A stretch of DNA of 64,000 bases from positions 310,001-374,000 of the forward strand of contig JAFDZW010000005.1 in the NCBI GenBank assembly GCA_018266755.1, in the 5' to 3' direction. The DNA is from Bacteroidota bacterium. GTDB taxonomy: Bacteria > Bacteroidota > Ignavibacteria > Palsa-1295. Below, one piece after another: positions 16,460-24,759 of the stretch. Position numbers and translations under genes: made by a program. Below the pieces are notes generated by a model. That model made no database searches and was not told where the DNA came from. It saw only the letters and a program-made list of their open reading frames with translations. Numbering within the stretch: the first letter of the stretch is position 1; each line of letters begins with the position of its first letter.

Positions 16460-17719
16460 CTATGATTTCATTGTGTCGGCTTTTGGCAAATGAAATAGGA
16501 TCAGCGCCATACTGACTTCCTTATCCTTGTCCTGATCCAGATGCAGTCGATAGTTGATCCAGCTTTCGCTCGGTCGATCAACTTCGCGTAGAAAATTGGG
16601 ATGAGACTTTACCGCTGCGTCTGCCTTCTTAATGATCTCAGAGAAGCCTGCTTCTCTGACAAAGACAATCATCGCAGTCTTCGTATCTCGCCAAGTCAAG
16701 TATCGCAGCAGCTGTGGAATATCCGTCTCTCTTAGACGTTTCTCTCCTCCCCACACTTTGCATTCTGCGACAAAGACATTGTGACTTTCGTACTTCACCA
16801 GAATATCGGTCTTCCCATGTCGGTTGAAAGCTTCGCCTACAATCGGCAGTTCAAACCGCATCTCCAAGAATAGCATGAGCATATCTCGGACATCCTCTTC
16901 GCCTTTGTTACTATAAATCGACGGCAGACGTTCAAATCCCAATCCGACATCATGAATCGTGTTGAGAATCTCATTGTAGATTCCTTCCGAAAGCGAAGGC
17001 TCAGGTGCAGTCGATGTCTTGCGTGGCACCTGAACCACGATTAGCTTTTGTCTCGGTGTAATCGGAGCGACTGCGAACGTTCTTGGAATATCATTGCGCT
17101 TCTTCAATGGAATCGTCAATGCGGATCGCAGCTTCCCGGTTCGTTCTGCCTTCTGCTTCCGTTCGTTTAGTGCTTGAGCGATTCTCTCCCGTAAGCTACT
17201 ATTGAACTTGTTCCATTCACTAAGTTCATACTCGTACTCCGCTTTGAATCTATTGATCGTGCCATGAAGGCTCTTATTGAGTTCTTGAGGATCTTCATTG
17301 TCGTACCAACAAATCCGTTCAAACCACACATCACGCTGATCGTACTCAATATCCGTTCGTAATCCGAGCGAAATATGAGTCTTGTACCTGAAGAGCTTAG
17401 AATCGCCTTCATAGGGGAAGTGCACTTCAATACATGTCTTTCGCACTGTTTCATGATTTGAATCGAAGGCTCTCGCCCTGACGAATGCGTCGGGGTGCAG
17501 GGAAAGACTTATGTCCTTCTCTGTTTCTTCCCGGTATACATTCTCAAAATCAATTCGAATCACTTTCAAGGCGTATCTGTCATGGAAGGATTGAGTCATT
17601 TGTTCAATATTCATCTCCAATGCACGAGCTTCCGACAATTGCTCGATTTCCTTCATTGCCGAGCGTGTGAGTGATTCGGTAAGATCACCAAATTCGTTGC
17701 CAGTGAAAGCGGTTATCAT
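16460..17719 (-). CDS. PD-(D/E)XK superfamily nuclease-domain protein, 419 aa
   Basis: The C-terminal third is a restriction-endonuclease-like domain: GEEDVRDMLMLFLE (helix), GEAFNRHGKTDILV with Asp305, VAECKVW with Glu319 and Lys321, then LRYLTWRDTKTAMIVFV. This gives a clear D-x13-ExK site and the usual strand and helix order. The N-terminal 250 residues are charged and helical with several long strands and match nothing I know. It probably senses the target. It is the first gene of a two-gene set with the putative PUA-like protein. Nuclease fold is well supported; the target (DNA, modified DNA or RNA) is not known. Confidence 0.65.
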   Translation of the reverse strand: MITAFTGNEFGDLTESLTRSAMKEIEQLSEARALEMNIEQMTQSFHDRYALKVIRIDFENVYREETEKDISLSLHPDAFVRARAFDSNHETVRKTCIEVHFPYEGDSKLFRYKTHISLGLRTDIEYDQRDVWFERICWYDNEDPQELNKSLHGTINRFKAEYEYELSEWNKFNSSLRERIAQALNERKQKAERTGKLRSALTIPLKKRNDIPRTFAVAPITPRQKLIVVQVPRKTSTAPEPSLSEGIYNEILNTIHDVGLGFERLPSIYSNKGEEDVRDMLMLFLEMRFELPIVGEAFNRHGKTDILVKYESHNVFVAECKVWGGEKRLRETDIPQLLRYLTWRDTKTAMIVFVREAGFSEIIKKADAAVKSHPNFLREVDRPSESWINYRLHLDQDKDKEVSMALILFHLPKADTMKS

Positions 17720-17966
17720 TTGTCTGTTAATTCATAATGTGAATGTGTTTGCGGACGGGTCCATCGTAGCTAATGAATGCACACCATCTGTCACTATGCT
17801 ATACAAACATCAAATCGTCGTTGACTGCTTTCTATGCTGATCAATATTTGAATATTTATTGTGCTACTTACAGCTTCACAGGAATGGTGCTCCTGCCCCG
17901 TCTCAATAATATATGCAATTCCTGCTCGATCCATTTCAGAAACCATTCGGCAATCTTTGGACAAAT

Positions 17967-17998
17967 GAAAAAGGCCGGAGTTGTTGGCTCCGGCCTTT
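17967..17998 (-). terminator. Rho-independent terminator of the 1.6-kb-residue T9SS protein gene
   Basis: On the minus strand a stem AAAGGCCGGAG/CTCCGGCCTTT with a seven-base loop is followed by TTTTTC. It starts about 30 bp after the stop codon at 18029. Confidence 0.8.
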
Positions 17999-18028
17999 CC
18001 ATACTCGAATTACTGATCAGGATCTGAA

Positions 18029-21000
18029 CTACTTGATCAGTTCGATCTTGCGAGTAGCAACTCCCATGCCGCTTTGAACACGGACGTAGTAGGAGCCAGA
18101 CGTCAACTGATCGGCTGACAGCTGGTACGTATACTTGTCAGTGGTTGCAAGAGCATTTGTCAACTCCATAACTTTTCTTCCGAGCGCGTCGAATAGTGTG
18201 ACGTTCAGTGGCGCATCCTTCTCAACGGTGACAGAGACGGTTGTTGAGGAAGTGAATGGATTCGGTACAATTGTAACGAGTGGATCCTTTCGTTCAACAA
18301 CTGTCGATGTTGGCTGCGAAATTGTCTTATAGCTCGGCGCGTCTGGAGCAATCATGTCCAAATAATCACCGTCCATCACGACGCAGTTGTTGACGCTGAA
18401 CGAATCGGCGACATTCCCACGTGAAGCTTCAATGCTCATGTACACAAGTCCGACGGGGGCGCTTGATACATAGTATGAACCGTGTGTGCTTCCTCCAACG
18501 GCGATTGATTGTGTAACTCCATAGCGCTTAGACAGATTTACCGAGTCGAGAACAGCCACGAGAGCATTTGTACCGTTACTTCTCAGTAGTATTCTCACCT
18601 TCGCAAAATCATTCGAATCTGCAAGCGATGCAGCTATCGCCGAAGTATCCCCGGCTGTATACGTGCCGACCTGAAAATAGCGGTCATAGGAAAGAGTATC
18701 GCCTGCTGACAATGCAAATAATTCCGAATTGTACCGATTGTCATCCCAGCCTATCGGCGATGAGACATCTACTGTATTAGATGACAGAGCAAGGTCGCTC
18801 ATGCCAACTGCCGTTTGACTACTATCATGCTTGATCACAATTGAACTCATGCTTCCGCCTACTACGCCTTTGCAATATAGATTCGGGATGAGACTGATCC
18901 TAAACTGCGGCAGCTTCGTTTGTGACACAGGTGCAAGCGGAAAATCGTACTGGCTGATCTTTGCGACTGAACCTGCCTTATCAGTAATTTCCCGATAAAG
19001 CACTGGCCTTGGAATGTCATTTCGTCGATGATACATTGCCATCGCAGGTTCGAGCGATGGCTCGATCATCTTGAACGTCTCCCAGCCGTGTTGCAATGGA
19101 GTACCGCCAGTCGAATCATTTCGTCCCCATTGGGCAAACCCGAATACTCCTGAGATGGAATCATGCCACATAAACCTTCTCCATATCGAACCCCATGCTC
19201 CATTGTCATCGAAGTACACACTATCGCTCATCATTGCCACATTTGGGAACAAATGGGCCGAATAACCTATGCCAGCCGGAAGCGTATCTCGAACAACAAC
19301 GAATTTGATAGCCGACCCCAACCAGCCATTCAAAGGGTCTCGTTCTCGTTCAACAGCTGACTGCTTCTGAATTGTCACTCCACCGCGAATGAACTGAGGT
19401 TCGCTCTCTTCCCAGATCACACCTGCTCGACCATGCTTGTCTACCGTGATTTGTGGGAAATGATCATTATCACAGCCTGTATTCGCAATGAAATTCGAGA
19501 TGTTCTTGATCGCTGATTTTGTTATTGATCCACTGCCATAGACGGCGTTCATGTAGAAAATATCAGCGGATCCCCACCCTGTATATTCTTCCCATGCCAG
19601 ATGCACCGTATCCAATGGCGTATGTGTAGCCAATGAAATGAATTTTGGTTCGCCGGAAGATGTGGCTGCAAAAGTTGTGCTTGCCAATTTGCTACCAGAA
19701 GTATTTACAAGTGTCAGCTGACCACCGAGCGATGGATGTCTCCATGAGATCCAGAACGTGTTGGTGCTATTATTAGCTGGAACAATCGCTGGTGCAGCTT
19801 CAAATGGAATATCAGATCCTGAATTATGCACTGTAAACGAGTCCAGTCTCACTGCCGGAATAAATGCATACGGCAGCGTATTCGTGGTCTGGGTGTGATA
19901 AATAACAATTGTATCATTATGACCACTATGAGTATCATAGTGCGTCACAGCATACACGAGACCGATCTTGTTGTTCGGCTTGTTGTAGGCGATTGCGGGT
20001 GTCGAGCATAAGCCTGAGCCATCAATAATCGTATCTACTGGTGACGCGACAGAGCGTTTGGAAATACCGCTCGGTGTTTCGACCGGGTAGCTGACCACGA
20101 TCTTTCCAGAACGTTGATACGTCGTTAAGAAGCGAGTGGTGCTCGTGTCCGTTTCAACCGCAGCAATGTGTCTGGCATTGTTGTATGTGTTTGTTGCCAT
20201 TTGCCCAAGTTGCAGACCAATCGCTGGCGCGATGCGGAAAAGCTTTCCTTGACCGGGTTTAACTGTGAAGGAGAATGTGTCATGGGCAGAGATCGTTGTA
20301 TCATGCACTTGCCCTGATACATCTGTGACACGCCAATCAGATACAGATGCAAACGCCTTACCAAATTTGGTCGAATCAACAATGAACGAGATCGTACGGT
20401 AGTCTGTAGTAAGCGTATCGAGAGGATCACACCAGAGTCGCCGATTCAGTAGTGTTATGTATGTCGCCGTCGAGTCGGAAGGAAGTTTGCTAATTCCAAT
20501 ATCAACGTATGTCTCCGCATCTGAATCAACTGATCCCGTCAGTGTCGCAGAACGAACGTTCCTGATTGGAAGTATCGCAAGATTTGTCGGAGTCGAATCA
20601 CGCATATGCCATGATAATGCGCCCTTCCAACTTAGTCCGGCAAGTGTGTGCACAATAGGAGCAAGTTCTTCATTGATAATCGACCTGAAGGTTGGATACA
20701 TCTCTTTAAAACCGGGAGGAAGCTCAGTATAGCGATAGGTGTTACAATACCACGCTCCCGTTGAATCGGCAGAGTGCCGAATGTAAATCGAGTCGGAACC
20801 AGCAAGCTTGATGTCGCACTGCTGGATTGTGATACACGTCCTGTCTTGCGATCTAACTAAACTATCTCTACCGCCAAAGCCAGTGGTGTCGAATATTATT
20901 CCATTTTGGATTTGGCGATCATCGTACGCAATGTTCACTACATACCCCTTCATACCGTGCTGAACGCCGCTCCAAAATTGATAATCCGCTTCTGCAGCAG

Positions 21001-22903
21001 TTGTAGCTCGGTTGATCCAAATCGGGTCAAACATCGAGTCCTCGCAGTAGACGTTTGTACCAGCATGCCGATTCAGATACGGGACGACAACTCGCCGATT
21101 GTAAAGTGAATCAACATTCGTATCCGCTTTGGCTGCGGCGAGAACGTGAGCATCCCAATCGCTTTTGCCTTGTGTCTTCCAATAGGCTCTCACCGAATCA
21201 TATACAAGACCGTACAGTACAGAATCTCCCGAATGAAGTGCATCGTCGGTTGCCCATCGACGGATCGTCCATCGGAACGGATTTGCTTGTGCCATTAGAA
21301 GGTATGGTTGTGGATGTTGCACATCGTACAGGTAGCAAGCCTGACTTCGGTTAAACTGCGTCTGTGCATCTCCGCGTCCGCCCCCGAACATGTCTGAATT
21401 GTAACCGATAATGTCGTTCTGCCAATGATACGTGTAGCTTGTGTAGTCATTCATAATTGAGATGCCCTTAAGAAATGGCTTTACAGTATCCCCTGCAGGA
21501 GCGAATGGAAAAGGCATTGGTGTTGATGGATAGCTCTGGGATGACTGATAGGCCCAATACCGTTTAGGATAACCACTGCTGGTCGTATCCCACGCCGTTC
21601 TCCAACCCTCCCCTGTGAATGGAGTCCATTCATGCCAAAGATTTGCCGGATAGATATTCGTGCCATTAGAATATTCCATTTGGTCATGCATAACTCGTTG
21701 CAATAGCTCGTAGGAGATCGGTGCAAGAACATTGGCTCTCGGTGCATGAAGTCGCACACATTGATCATTCAAATACGACCAAGCATGAAATGCCTTTACG
21801 TCAATTTCATTGCCGACCGTCCAAGATGCAATTGAATCGTTATTTAGATAGTGTAGGAGATGGTATATTGGAAAATATAGCTGAGACTCGGCAGCACGAG
21901 TAAGAAGACGTTGACCTACCCAATCCCGAATTCGTAACAGTCGAACGTAGATTGGCAACTTGTGAAAAGTGCGAACGCGAACATCTACTGAAGGTGGTCT
22001 ACCAAAGTCTCCAACATCTCTTCCGTCCTCGTAGTAGCTCCGGACATTCAGGATTCGCTTCTGAATTTTGTAATTATGACTTTGCTGTCCCGTCCACTTG
22101 GCAAGGTATTCAGCTGTGATGAAATGTCCAGCCGCTTGAGTGCTTGCGATGGATAACGTCCGGTATTTGGCCTTCGTTATCGTATCGGCAACTATTAGCA
22201 CATAGCCTGTATCACTCGCCTTCCTTATCCAATACTCAACCGAATATAGAGCGTCATTGTCTCCAACCGATGACGTATCCGTCGGAGCAAAATAATAAAC
22301 CAGTTCGTATGAATAGCTTCCTACGTGTGTTGGATTGAGAACTGGTTGACCCCATCCGCCCGGAGTATAGGGATCAATCGTCGCGTCGGCGTTCACGCCC
22401 AGAACACCAGAAAGATCACTCAAGATATATTGACCTGAAGGTATTCCTGCGGTGTCCACAAACCATTCCGGATCTGACGGTGAAATCAAGCTCCCAGCCT
22501 TATTCTTCCATCCGTACGTGTACTCACTTGTCTTGTCGCTCGTTCCGGGCAGGTACACACGAACGTCTACGCCGTATGCTGCAGAAAGCAGGATGGAGTA
22601 TGGTGCGACTAATACGGGCGCATGTGTCGTGTCATAGTAGAATGGATCGGCGACATGGTAGCTCGTGTCATCAATTGGTTGCGATTGCAATGTGAATTTG
22701 ACTGCCGAATCGCTTCCTGCGAATCCCCACCAATTGAAGTTCATACCAAGCATGTGCTGGAGCGTATCTGCCACAGGGTATCTCAATCCTCCGACTGGAA
22801 AGATCGAGTATGGGCAAATGGCTTTCAATGAATCAGGATTCTGCGCAAACGCTGTTGAGGTCAACGCGCAAAATAGAAGCACAAGTAATATGCGAGTTTT
22901 CAT
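18029..22903 (-). CDS. Large secreted protein with T9SS type A sorting domain and possible glycosidase-like region, about 1624 aa
   Basis: A signal peptide (KTRILLVLLFCALTSTAFAQ) opens the protein. The last about 85 residues are a type A C-terminal sorting domain (VTIVPNPFTSSTTVSV, LFDALGRKV, SGSYYVRV), which directs export by the T9SS and attachment to, or release from, the outer surface. Near residue 366 is SWTVGNEID, the acid/base Asn-Glu seen in clan A glycoside hydrolases, with FTGEGWRT and other aromatic stretches after it. The middle holds repeat-like segments with frequent HLAWEEYT- and KPNNKIGLVYAVTHYDT-type motifs, as in BNR/beta-propeller repeats. The start ATG at 22903 is chosen to begin at the signal peptide. 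The next gene upstream is another T9SS protein. Confidence 0.75.
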   Translation of the reverse strand: MKTRILLVLLFCALTSTAFAQNPDSLKAICPYSIFPVGGLRYPVADTLQHMLGMNFNWWGFAGSDSAVKFTLQSQPIDDTSYHVADPFYYDTTHAPVLVAPYSILLSAAYGVDVRVYLPGTSDKTSEYTYGWKNKAGSLISPSDPEWFVDTAGIPSGQYILSDLSGVLGVNADATIDPYTPGGWGQPVLNPTHVGSYSYELVYYFAPTDTSSVGDNDALYSVEYWIRKASDTGYVLIVADTITKAKYRTLSIASTQAAGHFITAEYLAKWTGQQSHNYKIQKRILNVRSYYEDGRDVGDFGRPPSVDVRVRTFHKLPIYVRLLRIRDWVGQRLLTRAAESQLYFPIYHLLHYLNNDSIASWTVGNEIDVKAFHAWSYLNDQCVRLHAPRANVLAPISYELLQRVMHDQMEYSNGTNIYPANLWHEWTPFTGEGWRTAWDTTSSGYPKRYWAYQSSQSYPSTPMPFPFAPAGDTVKPFLKGISIMNDYTSYTYHWQNDIIGYNSDMFGGGRGDAQTQFNRSQACYLYDVQHPQPYLLMAQANPFRWTIRRWATDDALHSGDSVLYGLVYDSVRAYWKTQGKSDWDAHVLAAAKADTNVDSLYNRRVVVPYLNRHAGTNVYCEDSMFDPIWINRATTAAEADYQFWSGVQHGMKGYVVNIAYDDRQIQNGIIFDTTGFGGRDSLVRSQDRTCITIQQCDIKLAGSDSIYIRHSADSTGAWYCNTYRYTELPPGFKEMYPTFRSIINEELAPIVHTLAGLSWKGALSWHMRDSTPTNLAILPIRNVRSATLTGSVDSDAETYVDIGISKLPSDSTATYITLLNRRLWCDPLDTLTTDYRTISFIVDSTKFGKAFASVSDWRVTDVSGQVHDTTISAHDTFSFTVKPGQGKLFRIAPAIGLQLGQMATNTYNNARHIAAVETDTSTTRFLTTYQRSGKIVVSYPVETPSGISKRSVASPVDTIIDGSGLCSTPAIAYNKPNNKIGLVYAVTHYDTHSGHNDTIVIYHTQTTNTLPYAFIPAVRLDSFTVHNSGSDIPFEAAPAIVPANNSTNTFWISWRHPSLGGQLTLVNTSGSKLASTTFAATSSGEPKFISLATHTPLDTVHLAWEEYTGWGSADIFYMNAVYGSGSITKSAIKNISNFIANTGCDNDHFPQITVDKHGRAGVIWEESEPQFIRGGVTIQKQSAVERERDPLNGWLGSAIKFVVVRDTLPAGIGYSAHLFPNVAMMSDSVYFDDNGAWGSIWRRFMWHDSISGVFGFAQWGRNDSTGGTPLQHGWETFKMIEPSLEPAMAMYHRRNDIPRPVLYREITDKAGSVAKISQYDFPLAPVSQTKLPQFRISLIPNLYCKGVVGGSMSSIVIKHDSSQTAVGMSDLALSSNTVDVSSPIGWDDNRYNSELFALSAGDTLSYDRYFQVGTYTAGDTSAIAASLADSNDFAKVRILLRSNGTNALVAVLDSVNLSKRYGVTQSIAVGGSTHGSYYVSSAPVGLVYMSIEASRGNVADSFSVNNCVVMDGDYLDMIAPDAPSYKTISQPTSTVVERKDPLVTIVPNPFTSSTTVSVTVEKDAPLNVTLFDALGRKVMELTNALATTDKYTYQLSADQLTSGSYYVRVQSGMGVATRKIELIK

Positions 22904-22948
22904 ACGATACTCCAATTGTACTGTTGATGGATACGGTTGTTGTTGATG

Positions 22949-24562
22949 TCAATGATGAACAATGAACTTGGTCGATACTTGGAAGCCGTTTATTTCAAGC
23001 CGAACAACATACGTCCCGGTCGGCCATCCTTCGGTATTAAAATAGGCAATATCGTGATTTCCGTCCAGTATAACCGCTCTCTTTGCGACGCTATTTCCAA
23101 GCAGGTTAAAGACAGTCAGCGTACCGTCTCCACTGATCGACGTGCTAATGTTACATCTGCTAAACTTGTCTGCCAGCGACGGCGACATTACCACTGTGTT
23201 CTGTTCGGGACTTCTCCATAGCACTGATCCATCCATAGCAGGATTCGTCCGATGAGGAATGGTTTCGCAATTTCGCGATACAAGCAGGTCAAGATCCTGA
23301 TGGTTTGCATTTGCATCAAGGAAATCATTCACCAGACATACAGTTCGTCCGCTCGTGTTGATGGTATGCAGCGTATCTATGTTGCCCAGACCGTTACACT
23401 CGATTTTGATGGAAGCATCAAAGAGACTATCAAGCGCTTTTCCACCAGCATAAAAGAATATGTAGTTTGCTGATATACCACCAGCCGATTGGGAAGTAGT
23501 GACTGCCAGATACGGAACGCCGCTTCCGGAAAGATCACCAACTGCTCTCATTTGCAGACCAAAATCTGGGTTAAGAAAGCCGTAGTTTCCGAAGTCGGTT
23601 AGACGCGGCGACTTGATCGTGTAGAAGGCGTTTTCTGGTGAAAGTGCGACAGTTCCAAAGCTTTCATCACCCTTGAAGATATAGAGTCTTAGTCCATCGG
23701 AAACAATCAGATCGGTCACTCCATCTCCGGTAATGTCTGTAGCATACATACTCTTAACTACGATGCCACCATTCGCGCTATCGGAGATTAGTTTAATCGG
23801 ATTATCGTGTAAGTGATGGTTTGCCATGTTAACCATGTACGTCCGCGGCCCATCCGTGAACAGCACCGAAGACTCATGGACTGACCTGAACTCACCTGTG
23901 ACCATAGTCCACATTGCATAAAGTGACGGCTTATCAAGGACAAGAGAATCATTTGCAAACATGAATGGCATTGATCCGAACTCTTTACTGCCTGTGTAAC
24001 GCAAAATGAAATTATGCAGGCCATCCGAACCTTGAGATAAGAGGTCAGTGAATGACACCTGATCGAAATGGACGGCACCAATAAATCTCTGAAGACTACC
24101 ATGAAACGCAAGACGTGACGAGTACGACGAGCCAAAGTGCATGCTCGAATTAACTCCCAGATATACTGCATTAAAGAGAGCATCAATAATATCGCCAATC
24201 CCATCCCCATTAAAATCTCCGAACAACACTGGGTTACAGCCGACTGCGCAACCGATACACGGTGCAGGACTTGAGTCAAGAATCAAATCACCTCCGTACC
24301 GGATTGTCGCAGAATCAGAGTTTCCCTTGATTATGAAGTCCTCCCACTGATCACTATTCTGCCTTCCGATGTTCAAGAATCCAGACAAGTCATTTCCGAC
24401 AGCGATTGTATCCATGCTGCCGCTCAAATCAATCGCATTCGGATCTGCAGCGCCTTGAGCAGATAGCTTTGGCACAATAACGAACAAGAACCCGATGACC
24501 AAGAGAACTCTCATAAAACAATAAGACACCTTTGTCGTCGATATGGCGCAATGTTTTTTCAT
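22949..24562 (-). CDS. Secreted FG-GAP/VCBS-repeat protein with T9SS sorting domain, 537 aa
   Basis: A signal peptide (VLLVIGFLFVIVPKLSAQG) precedes a body with calcium-loop repeats of FG-GAP/VCBS type, such as DFNGDGIGDIIDA, DITGDGVTDLIVSD and GDLSGSGVPYLAV. These normally build a seven-bladed beta-propeller that binds calcium and ligands at the cell surface. The end (LTVFNLLGNSV, WPTGTYVVRLEI, KFIVHH) is a T9SS-type C-terminal domain. Two starts are possible: 24562, giving a 16-residue n-region, or 24514 (MRVLL). It is transcribed with the 18029 gene, about 45 bp upstream of it. Both are likely cell-surface or released proteins of the same export system. Confidence 0.75.
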   Translation of the reverse strand: MKKHCAISTTKVSYCFMRVLLVIGFLFVIVPKLSAQGAADPNAIDLSGSMDTIAVGNDLSGFLNIGRQNSDQWEDFIIKGNSDSATIRYGGDLILDSSPAPCIGCAVGCNPVLFGDFNGDGIGDIIDALFNAVYLGVNSSMHFGSSYSSRLAFHGSLQRFIGAVHFDQVSFTDLLSQGSDGLHNFILRYTGSKEFGSMPFMFANDSLVLDKPSLYAMWTMVTGEFRSVHESSVLFTDGPRTYMVNMANHHLHDNPIKLISDSANGGIVVKSMYATDITGDGVTDLIVSDGLRLYIFKGDESFGTVALSPENAFYTIKSPRLTDFGNYGFLNPDFGLQMRAVGDLSGSGVPYLAVTTSQSAGGISANYIFFYAGGKALDSLFDASIKIECNGLGNIDTLHTINTSGRTVCLVNDFLDANANHQDLDLLVSRNCETIPHRTNPAMDGSVLWRSPEQNTVVMSPSLADKFSRCNISTSISGDGTLTVFNLLGNSVAKRAVILDGNHDIAYFNTEGWPTGTYVVRLEINGFQVSTKFIVHH

Positions 24563-24759
24563 TCTGTGTCAGGTCAATCCTTCATGACCCATTTTCAAAC
24601 ACGCTAAGCCAGCAAATATTGCATCAAATTGATGTCAATTCAACCTCTTCTCTCGCACAATTCTCTCCTGCGATGTTGACGCATTGTGGCCGGAATGGGT
24701 TACTATTTCTGCAATCATTGCCAATGATGAGTAAGAGCCAAATGCTACTGTCATTCCCA

